Origin: Thermococcus sp. JdF3
GTDB taxonomy: Archaea > Methanobacteriota_B > Thermococci > Thermococcales > Thermococcaceae
Direction: 5' to 3'
NCBI RefSeq assembly: GCF_012027495.1
Contig: NZ_SNUK01000002.1
Coordinates: 372,001-436,000 of the forward strand
DNA: 64,000 nucleotides
Part shown: positions 26,927 to 35,680 of the stretch, piece by piece
Numbering within the stretch: the first letter of the stretch is position 1
Layout: every line of letters begins with the position of its first letter
Program-made: the position numbers and the translations under genes
The notes under the pieces: model-generated
The model's input: only the letters and a program-made list of their open reading frames with translations
What the model was told of the DNA's origin: nothing
Databases searched by the model: none

Positions 26927-27421
26927 ATGGAAGTCGAGTCCGCCCTTGAGAGGTTCTACTCGCTCAAGCTGACCGACATAATGCCGGGATTCGAAACGAT
27001 GCCCGTGGTAACGGCCGACTCCGACCTCCTCAGCATCCTTAAGATACTCAGAACCAGGCACCACGTGTGGGTTGTTGATAACAGGGAAAACATGAAGCTG
27101 GTGGGGGTCATCAGGTACAGGGACGTCATAGACGTTCTCCTGCCGCCGGAGGCCCACAAGTTCAAGCTGGGGATGACGAGCAAAACCATGCGCTCGATGC
27201 TCGGTGGCGCCACAAAGGCGGAGGACGTTGCCGAGAGACACGTGCTGACGGTGGAGGAAGACGCAACGGTTCTCGACGCACTGATGAAGATGCGCAAATA
27301 CAGGATTCAGGTGCTGGCGGTCGTAAAGGACGGCAGGCTGGTGGGCGAGGTGAGCCTCCGCATCCTGATAGACGAGCTGCTGAGACTGCTGAGGGTGGGT
27401 GGTGCCCAATGGAGAGCGTGA
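26927..27421 (+). CDS. CBS-domain protein, likely regulator of the adjacent antiporter
   Basis: The protein has 164 residues consisting of two CBS motifs (about 12-70 and 92-155) separated by a short linker. CBS pairs bind adenine nucleotides and regulate attached or partner proteins. The ATG used follows GGTGGTGGTC; an ATG four codons earlier is possible. CTTAAATAG (about 26883) is the TATA box. Its end overlaps the CPA2 antiporter gene by 13 bases, so it is probably a separate regulatory subunit of that transporter. Confidence 0.85.
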   Translation: MEVESALERFYSLKLTDIMPGFETMPVVTADSDLLSILKILRTRHHVWVVDNRENMKLVGVIRYRDVIDVLLPPEAHKFKLGMTSKTMRSMLGGATKAEDVAERHVLTVEEDATVLDALMKMRKYRIQVLAVVKDGRLVGEVSLRILIDELLRLLRVGGAQWRA

Positions 27422-28728
27422 CGTGGCTGCTCTTCGCCCTTGGACTCTCGCTAATCCTCGCGAAGATAGGAGACAGTATCATCGAGCGCTACGAGCTCCC
27501 GGGAGTCCTCGGAGAGCTGCTGATGGGAATGATACTCGGGAACCTGGTGTACTTCGGGATAGTGGCTCCCCAGTACCTCCCGATAGTCAGCGGGGAGGCG
27601 TTTACCACCGATATGACGGTGGTGGCCAACTTCCTCGCCAAGCTGGGCATAATATTCCTCCTGTTCCTGGGAGCCCTCGATGCCGACCTTGAACAGCTCA
27701 AGAAGACGGGCCTCACGGCCACCGTCTCGACGGTTCTGGGTGTTTTCGTTCCCCTCGTGATCGGCTGGTTCGCCCTCATGGAGATGGGTTACCCGAGCAG
27801 GGAGGCCTTCGCCGGCGGTGTGCTTCTCACGGCAACAAGCATCGGCCTGACCGTCAGGGTGATGATGGACCTGGGGGTTCTAAAGAGCGAGGTTGGAGCG
27901 GCATCGCTCAGCGCGAGCGTTATGGACGACTTTCTGGGCATAGCCCTCGTCATCTTTGCCGTCGGAAGCGGCGGCCTTCTGGAGCTCTCGGTTAAAATCG
28001 TGGCGTTCTTCATTCTCACCGGTGTCATCTGGTGGTTCCTCGTCGATTATTACATAAAGTTCGCCGAGAGGCTTCACGTGGAGAAGGGAATCCTCGGAGT
28101 GGTTCTCGGAATGATGTTCCTCTTCGCGGCATTGGCTGAAGGCTGGTTCGCGGCGGCCATAGAGGGAGCCTTCATGATGGGCCTCGTCCTCTCAAAGCTC
28201 CCCGAAGGAAAGCGCCTCATGGAGGACGTGAAGGCCATCGGCTACGGCCTGCTGATACCCTTCTTCTTCGTCCACACGGGAGCGATGCTCAACCTCACCG
28301 TTTTCGAGAATGCCAACGCCCTGATCCTCGCCGCCGTCCTAACTGCCGTCGCAGTCTTTGGAAAGGTGGCAGGAAGGGGGCTGGGAGCATGGATAACCGC
28401 CTGGGGACGCGGAAGGGCCTTCCTCTTCACGAAGAAGAATTTCTGGATGTCGCTTCAGATGGGAATCGGTTCGGTTCCAAGGACGGAGGTTGCGCTCGTT
28501 GACCTGATGGTCGCGATACACGGCGGCGCGATAAGCCCGGAGCACGCCCCGGAGTTCATAGCGGCTACGCTGATATTCATAACGGTCTCGGTGCTGATAA
28601 CCCCGCCGCTCCTCAAGTGGGCGTTCAGGGAGGAGATAGAAACCACACGGGCGCAGAAGGCCAGCGCAAAGGTCGAGAGAATAGAGAGCACGAAGAAGAG
28701 GATAAAAGAACTGAAGGGCTCTGGGTGA
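27409..28728 (+). CDS. CPA2-type cation/proton antiporter
   Basis: This 439-residue protein has 12-13 membrane helices in the KefB/NapA fold. The N-terminal ERYELPGVLGELLMGMILGN and the ion-site MDDFLGIAL with the Asp-Asp pair (about 171-172) are typical. The C-terminus has a charged cytoplasmic helix (KVERIESTKKRIKELKG). It would exchange Na+ or K+ for H+. Overlap with the CBS gene implies coupled translation and regulation. Confidence 0.87.
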   Translation: MESVTWLLFALGLSLILAKIGDSIIERYELPGVLGELLMGMILGNLVYFGIVAPQYLPIVSGEAFTTDMTVVANFLAKLGIIFLLFLGALDADLEQLKKTGLTATVSTVLGVFVPLVIGWFALMEMGYPSREAFAGGVLLTATSIGLTVRVMMDLGVLKSEVGAASLSASVMDDFLGIALVIFAVGSGGLLELSVKIVAFFILTGVIWWFLVDYYIKFAERLHVEKGILGVVLGMMFLFAALAEGWFAAAIEGAFMMGLVLSKLPEGKRLMEDVKAIGYGLLIPFFFVHTGAMLNLTVFENANALILAAVLTAVAVFGKVAGRGLGAWITAWGRGRAFLFTKKNFWMSLQMGIGSVPRTEVALVDLMVAIHGGAISPEHAPEFIAATLIFITVSVLITPPLLKWAFREEIETTRAQKASAKVERIESTKKRIKELKGSG

Positions 28729-28747
28729 GCCCGTTTCCTTTTCCACA

Positions 28748-29218
28748 TCAGCCGAAGAAGGCCCCCATCATGTCCATCTGCTCCTCGCTCATGGATTTTA
28801 TCTTGAACTCCGGCATCTTCGGAATCAGACCCTCGTAATCCTCTTTCGTTATCTCCTCCGCCCCTCCGTTCCTGACGCGATAGAAGGTGCCGTATTCGGG
28901 GTCGCGGTACGCAACGAGGAACTCCTCAACCTCGATATCGCCGAAGTCCACGAATATCACGTTTCCGCCGGTGTAGGGGCGCCTGCACTTGAAGGGGAAG
29001 CTTGAGGAGTTGAGCATCGCATCGCCGAGGGCCTGGTTGGCCTTCTCCCCGTTTATCTCGGTCCAGAACCTTCTTCCCTCGAAGTCGCCCTCAACGACTA
29101 TGAGAAACCTCTTCCCGTCGAGCTCGACGACAGGGGCCCCTTTCTCCGCAAGTATTTTGAACAGTTCGCCGATTGTCTCGGCGTTTCTAAGGGAAGCAAC
29201 GAATCCTTCAACTTTCAT
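28748..29218 (-). CDS. Hypothetical protein
   Basis: A 156-residue soluble alpha/beta protein. It has a helical N-terminus (FVASLRNAETIGELFKILAE), central strands (KRFLIVVEGDFEGRRFWTEI, GGNVIFVDFGDIEVEEFLVA) and a Met-rich end (MSEEQMDMMGAFFG). No motif is recognised. The ATG follows GGTGGAAACT; the GTG four codons earlier lies in the site. It converges with the CPA2 gene. Confidence 0.6.
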   Translation of the reverse strand: MKVEGFVASLRNAETIGELFKILAEKGAPVVELDGKRFLIVVEGDFEGRRFWTEINGEKANQALGDAMLNSSSFPFKCRRPYTGGNVIFVDFGDIEVEEFLVAYRDPEYGTFYRVRNGGAEEITKEDYEGLIPKMPEFKIKSMSEEQMDMMGAFFG

Positions 29219-29295
29219 AGTTTCCACCAAAGGCAGTTACCGCAAGGCACTATAAAAGATTAAGCTTTTTATTGGGGACACCAAATCACCCCCTG

Positions 29296-31014
29296 ATGGC
29301 AGCGAAACGGCAGTACCTCAGAAAGTGGGGGGTTGTCATAGCCTTTTCAATCCTGGCCGGCATAGTCGGGGGAATCGGTGCGATAGTGTTCAGGCTGGCA
29401 ATAGGCCTGGTTCACGGGTTCTTCTTCGGATGGCTTCTCCCAAACGTTTCCTACGTGGTTGGTGGCGTTAACCTCGGCTACGTACTCCTCCCCACGCTCG
29501 GCGCGTTCATCGTCGCGTTCTTCGTGATCACATGCCCCGAAATCAAGGGGAACGGCATCCCCGAGGTCATAGAGGCGGTCATATTCAAGGGGGGCAACAT
29601 CCCCGGAAAGTTCGCGGTTCTGAAGACGATAGCCACAGCGATAACCATAGGCTCCGGGGGAAGCGTTGGGCGCGAAGGCCCCATAGGCTTCATCGGCGCG
29701 GCTTTAACCTCCATCCTCGCGCGCTGGTTCAGCCTCTCAAAGGAGATGAAAAAGCTCCTAGTCACCTGCGGTCTGGCGGCAGGTATAGCCGGCACCTTCA
29801 ACACCCCGCTCGCGGGGGCGATGTTCGCCCTGGAAGTCGTCTACATGGGTGCCTTCTCGATAAACCTCGTGCCCATATTCATAGCCGCCGTCACCGGGAA
29901 CGCAATTACCCTTGCCGTCCTCAACAGGGCGGTGGAGATAGACATTCCGGGAGGCATCGGTCACACACTTCCAGAGCTCCCCCTGTTCTTTCTCCTGGGC
30001 CTGAGCCTCGGCCTCCTGGCGGCGTTCTACGCGCGGTTCCTCTACCGCGTGGTTGACGGGTTCTCGAAGGCCAACGTGCCTGAAATCATAAAACCCGCGA
30101 TGGGCGGCTTTGGAGTCGGCGTTCTCGGGATGCTGTTTCCAGCGTACGGCATATTTGGAACCGGCTACGAAGGAATGAGGATGGCCTTCTACGGCGAGCT
30201 GGCGATAGGTCTGCTCATAATCCTTGGACTCGTCAAGATGCTCGCCACGGCCCTAACCCTCGGCTCGGGCCAGAGCGGCGGCGTCTTCGCACCGAGCCTC
30301 TACATAGGAACGATGTTCGGAGCTGCCTTTGGGGAGGTCGTGAGACTTCTCCTCCCGGGTCTCGTCTCGAACCCTGCTGTTTACGCCCTGGCCGGAATGG
30401 CGGCCTTCTTCAGCGGCATGACGCAGGCCCCGCTCACCCAGATACTCATGGTGACCGAACTGACGAGGAGCTACGCCGTTCTGCCGGCGGTGATGACCTC
30501 CGCGACCATGGGATTCCTGACGGCCAGGTTCTTCCTCGGGGGAGAGTCCATCTACACCCTCAAGCTCATCAGAAAGGGCTACCACGTGAAGACCGGAAAG
30601 CCCGTCATCCTTGAAACCATATCTGTCGGCGAGATAATGACGCGGGAGCCGGTTTACATCACGGAGGAGCAGACCCTCTTTGACGTGGAGCACCTGATAG
30701 GCGAAACCGGCCACGACTGCTTCCCTGTGGTCAACGAAAACATGGAGGTAGTGGGCATAATCGGCATAAAGGACATCCTGAAAAAACCCTCGGGCATCAA
30801 GAGAATGCCGGTGAAGCGGTTCATCCGCCGGCCCTACGGGGTAACTTACCCGACGGAGACGGCCGAGGATGCCTTTGAGAAGCTCATGGCCTACGACCAG
30901 AACCTTCTGCCCGTCCTGGAAAGCCCGGAGAACAGGAGGCTCATCGGGGTCGTGACCAAAAGGGACATATACCGCGCCTACTACCGCGGTCTGGAAGGAA
31001 TGTACATAGACTGA
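29296..31014 (+). CDS. ClC-family chloride channel or transporter with CBS domains
   Basis: This 572-residue protein has the ClC core (about 1-430) and two C-terminal CBS motifs (about 445-505 and 515-570). Selectivity motifs are GNGIPE (86-91), GSGGSVGREGP with the gating Glu127, and GSGQSGGVFAPS. The residue matching Glu203 of the E. coli exchanger is Val181 (FALEVVYMG). That Glu is typical of exchangers, and Val is typical of channels. The TATA CTATAAAAG lies near 29250 and no ribosome site is seen before the ATG at 29296; a TTG at 29272 is possible. Confidence 0.9.
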   Translation: MAAKRQYLRKWGVVIAFSILAGIVGGIGAIVFRLAIGLVHGFFFGWLLPNVSYVVGGVNLGYVLLPTLGAFIVAFFVITCPEIKGNGIPEVIEAVIFKGGNIPGKFAVLKTIATAITIGSGGSVGREGPIGFIGAALTSILARWFSLSKEMKKLLVTCGLAAGIAGTFNTPLAGAMFALEVVYMGAFSINLVPIFIAAVTGNAITLAVLNRAVEIDIPGGIGHTLPELPLFFLLGLSLGLLAAFYARFLYRVVDGFSKANVPEIIKPAMGGFGVGVLGMLFPAYGIFGTGYEGMRMAFYGELAIGLLIILGLVKMLATALTLGSGQSGGVFAPSLYIGTMFGAAFGEVVRLLLPGLVSNPAVYALAGMAAFFSGMTQAPLTQILMVTELTRSYAVLPAVMTSATMGFLTARFFLGGESIYTLKLIRKGYHVKTGKPVILETISVGEIMTREPVYITEEQTLFDVEHLIGETGHDCFPVVNENMEVVGIIGIKDILKKPSGIKRMPVKRFIRRPYGVTYPTETAEDAFEKLMAYDQNLLPVLESPENRRLIGVVTKRDIYRAYYRGLEGMYID

Positions 31015-31023
31015 GGTGGTCCC

Positions 31024-32292
31024 ATGCAGGTTGATGCCGACCTTCACATTCACTCGCGCTACTCCAAAGCGGTCTCAAAAGCCATGACTATTCCCAATCT
31101 CGCCGAGAACGCCCGCTTTAAGGGCCTCGGCCTGGTTGGAACGGGGGACATACTCAATCCCATGTGGGAGGCCGAGCTCCTGAGGTACGCGGAAAAAGTG
31201 GAGGAAGGAACCTACGAGAGGAAAGGGGTCAGGTTCCTCCTGACGGCTGAGGTCGAGGACGACAGAAGGGTTCATCACGTGCTAATCTTCCCGAGCATAG
31301 AGACCGTGAGGGAAATGCGCGAGAGGCTAAGGCCGTACTCCCAGGACATAGACAGGGAGGGCAGGCCGCACCTGAGCCTTTCAGCTTCGGAAATAGCCGA
31401 CCTGGCGAACGAGCTGGACGTTCTCATCGGGCCCGCCCACGCCTTCACCCCCTGGACGAGCCTCTACAAGGAGTACGACAGCCTCAGGGAAGCCTACCAG
31501 GGGGCAAAGGTCCAGTTCCTTGAGCTCGGCCTTTCGGCGGATTCGGAGATGGCCGACAGGATAAAGGCCCACCACCCCCTGACCTACCTCAGCAACAGCG
31601 ACGCCCATTCCCCGATGCCCCACCGCCTCGGAAGGGAGTTCAACCGCTTCGAAGTGGAGGACGCGACCTTCGAGGAGATACGTAAGGCCATTCTGAAGCG
31701 TGGAGGGAGAAAAACCGTCCTCAACGCCGGCCTCGACCCGAGGCTGGGCAAGTACCACCTTACGGCATGCTCCCGCTGTTATGCAAAGTATTCGCCGGAG
31801 GAGGCACGGGCGTTCAAGTGGAAGTGCCCGAAGTGCGGCGGCAGGATAAAGAAGGGCGTTCACGACAGAATCCTCGAGCTGGCCGACACGGAGGAGAGAC
31901 CGAAGGACAGGCCGCCCTACCTCCGCCTAGCTCCCCTCGCTGAGATAATCGCGATGGTTATAGGCAAGGGGGTGGAGACGAAAGCAGTGCGCGTAATCTG
32001 GGAGCGCTTTTTGAAGGAGTTCGGGAGCGAGATAAGGGTCCTCGTGGATGTCCCGCTGGAGGGTCTGGCGGAGGTCCACGAGGAGGTTGCAAAAGCCGTC
32101 TGGGTCTACAGGGAGGGCAAGCTCATAGTGATCCCCGGCGGCGGAGGAAAATACGGCGAGATAAGATTGCCAGAGGAGATAAGGACGGCGAGCATAGCGG
32201 AGCTGGAGAGCCTTGAGGTCGAAGTTCCAAAGGAGGAATACAGGCCGAAACAGACGAGCCTCATGAAGTTCCTCCGGGGAGCCCCTAAGTGA
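31024..32292 (+). CDS. PHP-domain phosphoesterase (TIGR00375 type) with zinc ribbon
   Basis: The protein has 422 residues. The PHP metal motifs are DLHIHSRYS at the N-terminus, then AEVEDDRRVHH, GPAHAFTPW and SNSDAHSPMPHRLG. A zinc ribbon (CSRC near 250, CPKCGG near 272) follows. The C-terminal third resembles a DNA- or nucleotide-binding region with a glycine loop (GGGGKYGEI). The family is linked to DNA repair by similarity, but the reaction is unknown. It starts after AGGTGGTCCC, ten bases after the ClC gene. Confidence 0.8.
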   Translation: MQVDADLHIHSRYSKAVSKAMTIPNLAENARFKGLGLVGTGDILNPMWEAELLRYAEKVEEGTYERKGVRFLLTAEVEDDRRVHHVLIFPSIETVREMRERLRPYSQDIDREGRPHLSLSASEIADLANELDVLIGPAHAFTPWTSLYKEYDSLREAYQGAKVQFLELGLSADSEMADRIKAHHPLTYLSNSDAHSPMPHRLGREFNRFEVEDATFEEIRKAILKRGGRKTVLNAGLDPRLGKYHLTACSRCYAKYSPEEARAFKWKCPKCGGRIKKGVHDRILELADTEERPKDRPPYLRLAPLAEIIAMVIGKGVETKAVRVIWERFLKEFGSEIRVLVDVPLEGLAEVHEEVAKAVWVYREGKLIVIPGGGGKYGEIRLPEEIRTASIAELESLEVEVPKEEYRPKQTSLMKFLRGAPK

Positions 32293-32539
32293 AGCACCTG
32301 CCCCTCGCGCCTGTTCTTTTTGTCGCCTTTCTGCAGGCTTCTTTCAGCTTTTCTGCATTCTCCTCGGGGACGCCGTCGTATGTGAAGTCCAACGTCCCCA
32401 TCCCTATCCCGGCGGCGTACTTGATTTTGCCGTTCTCCCGCAGGATTGGTAGAACCCGACGTGGAGGTGTAGAAGCCGTGGGTTCCTTTGAACGGCGCCA
32501 GATAGAGCATCATCGTGTGGGGCATTTCCCTCCCCAGAC
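32285..32539 (-). pseudogene. galT: Remnant of galactose-1-phosphate uridylyltransferase (C-terminal part)
   Basis: Read on the minus strand with two frame changes, the sequence gives MPHTMMLYLAPFKGTHG, HLHVGFYQ, then RENGKIKYAAGIGMG and TLDFTYDGVPEENAEKLKEA up to a TAG at 32287-32285. Order and content match the C-terminal quarter of GalT (MPY.M...QAPF, H-x-H-V-x-F, then PE-A-x-x-L). The N-terminal three quarters are gone, and thiL begins where they should be. It overlaps the end of the PHP gene by a few bases. Confidence 0.75.
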
Positions 32540-32587
32540 AGGAAGATGGCGAAGGCTTTAAATCCCGTGACTCAACTGGGGGTGGGG

Positions 32588-33547
32588 ATGGAGGTGGAGA
32601 GGGAGATAATCGAGCTCTTCAGAAGGCACCTCAAGCTCCAGGGAGACCTGCCACTGGGGGACGACGCGGGAGCGATCATGCTCGGTGACGAATGGTTGGT
32701 CGCCACCAACGACATGCTCGTGAGAAAAACGGACGTTCCGGATATAATGACACCCGAACAGGTGGGCTTCAAGGTCGTCACCATGAACGTGAGCGACGTC
32801 GCGGCTATGGGAGCGAGACCGGCGGGGTTTCTCTTCTCACTGGGCGTTCCGCGGGATATCGAGATGGATTACCTCGAAGGCGTTGCGGAAGGGATAGGAA
32901 AGGCCCTCGAGTTCTACGGGGTTCCCGTTCTCAGCGCCGATACGAACGAGGCGGACGATTTGATAATAGACGGAATCGCCCTTGGGAGAACGAAGAGACT
33001 TCTAACCCGGAGCGGGGCGAGGCCGGGTGACCTGGTTTGCATTACCGGCGACATCGGCAGGGCCCTGGCGGGGCTCCTCGCCTGGAAGCATGAACCTGAC
33101 GTCCCAGCGGGCACAAGGCGGGCTCTTTATGAGAAGCTCCTCGAACCGAGGGCCAGGGTCCCCGAGGGAATTGAACTGAGCGAGCTTGCGAATGCGGCCA
33201 TCGACGTAAGCGACGGCCCGAGCAAGGAGCTACACCTCCTGGCCCAGATGAGCGGGGTGAGGATAGAGGTCGAGGCCCAAAAACTGCCGATCAAGGATGA
33301 GGTTAGGGCAGTAGCCGAGGCCCTGGGGCTGGACCCGATTGAGATGGCCCTCGCGAGCGGGGAGGAGTTCGAGCTGATCTTCACCATCCCGGAAAACCTA
33401 CTGGACGAATGTCCCGTGCGATGCACCGTCATCGGAAGGGTTCTCAAAGGAGCCGGGGTTTACATTACCATCGACGGAAAAAGACAGGAGATGCCCGTTC
33501 TCGGCTGGGAACACCTTAACCGGGAAGTAAAAGGGACGTATAGATAG
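32588..33547 (+). CDS. thiL: Thiamine-monophosphate kinase
   Basis: A 319-residue AIR-synthase-fold kinase that makes thiamine diphosphate. Motifs are the N-terminal GDDAG with GDEWLVATNDMLV, then FKVVTMNVSDVAAMGARPAG, LSADTNEADD, VCITGDIGRALAGL, AIDVSDGPSKEL and ASGEEFELIF. The ATG after GGGGGTGGGG was chosen over one 14 codons upstream. The TATA (CTTTAAATCC, about 32564) lies beside the galT remnant. Confidence 0.9.
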   Translation: MEVEREIIELFRRHLKLQGDLPLGDDAGAIMLGDEWLVATNDMLVRKTDVPDIMTPEQVGFKVVTMNVSDVAAMGARPAGFLFSLGVPRDIEMDYLEGVAEGIGKALEFYGVPVLSADTNEADDLIIDGIALGRTKRLLTRSGARPGDLVCITGDIGRALAGLLAWKHEPDVPAGTRRALYEKLLEPRARVPEGIELSELANAAIDVSDGPSKELHLLAQMSGVRIEVEAQKLPIKDEVRAVAEALGLDPIEMALASGEEFELIFTIPENLLDECPVRCTVIGRVLKGAGVYITIDGKRQEMPVLGWEHLNREVKGTYR

Positions 33548-33593
33548 ATGTTCCGATAACGTTTTAAAATCCTGGGCCCACTTAAGGTAGGTC

Positions 33594-34481
33594 ATGACTA
33601 TGCTGGGGAGCCTTACCACGTCGGCACAGCAGTATTTTTCAGTGGTCGTTAGCGCGTCCCTCAAGTACCTAACCCTGGCCTTTCTCACGTACTACGTGAG
33701 CGTCGTTCTCTACGGCATCCGCTGGAAGCTCGTTCTGAGGGGCGTCGGCAGGGACGCTCCCCTGCATGAACTCGTCAAGGCAATACTCGCCTCGATTTTC
33801 ATGAACAACGTTACCCCAATGAGCAGGAGCGGGGGAGAACTGCTCAGAATGGCGTGGGTTTCCAAAAAGGCCAACATCCCCACGGGAGTTTCCGCGGTTA
33901 GCATAGTCTACGAGCGCATACTGGAGACCATCCCCATATTCGCCCTGTTCCTCGTGGGCATGATGTACTTCTCATCAGGGGAACCCCTCCCCTTTGTGAT
34001 CCTCGGCATAGCCGGTGTTGTGCTTGTGTGGGCCAAGTGGGACGCCTTCGTGAGGCTCTCGCTCCGCGTCTTCCGAACCCCCGTGACGGATGAGGAGATG
34101 CGAAAGATAACGGCACTCCGGAGCATGCACAGCCTCAACATGGCCGCAATCCTGCTCAGCTCCGTCGTCTGGCTCCTCGACGTCGTCAGGCTGAAGCTCA
34201 TAGCCCTTGCATTCGGCCTCAACCTGGCGTGGAGCTTCATAGCGGTGATTTCAATCGCGAACCTCCTCTTCGGCCTCGTCGCCTTCACCCCGGGAGGTGT
34301 GGGCATAATCGAGGGCGGTCTGGTGGGGACACTCACCTACTTCGGAATCCCCATGGCGCTCGCGGTTTCGATAACCCTCCTGGAGCGCTTTGTCTCTTAC
34401 ATCGCCAGCAGTATAGTGGGACTAGCGGTTCTCCTGACGTCCGGAGGGGTTGAAATATGGAAAGCCTTAAAATCGCAATAG
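33594..34481 (+). CDS. UPF0104/LPG-synthase-like membrane protein
   Basis: A 295-residue protein with about seven membrane helices. The family pattern is present: IRWKLVLRG, FMNNVTPMSRSGGELLRMAW near 80, VYERILE near 103 and the C-terminal FTPGGVGIIEGGL near 240. Relatives are flippase- or lipid-modifying membrane proteins (AglD/MprF-like regions). The end overlaps the GT4 gene by 25 bases, so it likely acts with that transferase in making an envelope glycolipid or polymer. Confidence 0.8.
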   Translation: MTMLGSLTTSAQQYFSVVVSASLKYLTLAFLTYYVSVVLYGIRWKLVLRGVGRDAPLHELVKAILASIFMNNVTPMSRSGGELLRMAWVSKKANIPTGVSAVSIVYERILETIPIFALFLVGMMYFSSGEPLPFVILGIAGVVLVWAKWDAFVRLSLRVFRTPVTDEEMRKITALRSMHSLNMAAILLSSVVWLLDVVRLKLIALAFGLNLAWSFIAVISIANLLFGLVAFTPGGVGIIEGGLVGTLTYFGIPMALAVSITLLERFVSYIASSIVGLAVLLTSGGVEIWKALKSQ

Positions 34482-35680
34482 CAAGCGACTGGTTCTACCC
34501 GAAGATAGGGGGAATAGAATCACACATCGACGAACTCGCCCGCAACCTCGTTCTCATGGGGCACGAACCCTACGTCCTGACCCACGACTACAGGTACATG
34601 AAGCCGTACATTGACAGCTTTCCCTACCACGTAGTCAGGTTTCCCGCAACGCTCTACTTCCGCAAATACCACTCCAGCGTTGGATTTTCGCAGCTCTGGA
34701 GGATAAACGAGTTCTACAAGGAGGTCGGGTTTGACATAACCCACGTTCACAGCATATACTCCCCCCTGGCGGTCGCCGTGTCAAAGATATCGAGGGGAAT
34801 CAGGAACGTCCCGGTGGTCGCAACCAACCACTCGTTCTACGGCAGACCTCCGCTGGACTTCCTAATCGGGCCATTCCTCAGACACCACCTCAAGAGGATA
34901 GACACCTTCGTGGCCGTCAGCACCCCCGTCGCCGAAGACACCAGAAACCTGCTGGGGAGCAGGCTCAACGGCCGTCCGGTCTTCGTGGTCCCCAATGGGA
35001 TAGACGTGAAGAAATGGCGTCCGCCGGAGCCGGAGGAAAGGGAGAAAGCCAGAAGGGACATCGGGGTGAGGGATGAGATAGTCGTGCTTTACCTCGGGAG
35101 GATGACCGAGCGCAAGCAGGCCCACAGGATACCCGTGATGATGAGGGAGGCGCTAAAACGGAGCGGAATTCCGAAAAGCAAGGTGAAGCTCATAATGGTA
35201 GGAAACGGCCCTATGCGCCCCGTGCTGGAGAGAAACCTCCGGGAAACCGGCATCGGGGAGATAACCGAACTGTACGACTTCATGGAAAGGGGAAGGCTTC
35301 TCCCTCTGTACTGGGCGGCAGACCTGGTTCTCATGCCCGGCATCCTCGAGGCATTTCCCGTCGTGGGACTTGAGGCGATGGCCACGGGAAATCCCGTCAT
35401 CGGCCGGAACGAGAGCGGGCTGGCGGACATGGTAGTTCAGGGCATCACGGGCCTGCTGGCCGTGAGTGAGGAGGGAATGGCGGACAACCTCGCCAGGGTT
35501 TTCGAGGAACCTGAACTACTTGTGGAGATGGGGGTGGCCGCCAGAGAGCGGGCAGGGAAGGAGTTCTCATGGGAGATCGTGCTCAAGAGACTCCTTCGGG
35601 TTTACAGGACGACGATTGAAATTGGCTCAGGGGTGGACAGGCTGTACCTTACCTACAAGCTGATGAGGAGGCTGGGATGA
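34457..35680 (+). CDS. Glycosyltransferase family 4
   Basis: The 407-residue protein has the GT-B fold: an N-terminal acceptor domain with SDWFYPKIGGIESHIDELA, a linker, and the donor domain with VVPNGIDVKKW, YLGRMTERK, LIMVGNGP and the nucleotide-sugar motif PGILEAFPVVGLEAMATGNP near 295. It should transfer a sugar from a nucleotide donor on the inner membrane face. GGAGGGGTTGAAAT precedes the ATG. It is coupled at both ends to the UPF0104 and NodB genes. Confidence 0.88.
   Translation: MESLKIAIASDWFYPKIGGIESHIDELARNLVLMGHEPYVLTHDYRYMKPYIDSFPYHVVRFPATLYFRKYHSSVGFSQLWRINEFYKEVGFDITHVHSIYSPLAVAVSKISRGIRNVPVVATNHSFYGRPPLDFLIGPFLRHHLKRIDTFVAVSTPVAEDTRNLLGSRLNGRPVFVVPNGIDVKKWRPPEPEEREKARRDIGVRDEIVVLYLGRMTERKQAHRIPVMMREALKRSGIPKSKVKLIMVGNGPMRPVLERNLRETGIGEITELYDFMERGRLLPLYWAADLVLMPGILEAFPVVGLEAMATGNPVIGRNESGLADMVVQGITGLLAVSEEGMADNLARVFEEPELLVEMGVAARERAGKEFSWEIVLKRLLRVYRTTIEIGSGVDRLYLTYKLMRRLG

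Noticed and set aside
26765-27409. 215-codon extension of the CPA1 antiporter
   Set aside because: It is antisense to the CBS gene, and the ATG at 26764 follows a strong ribosome site.
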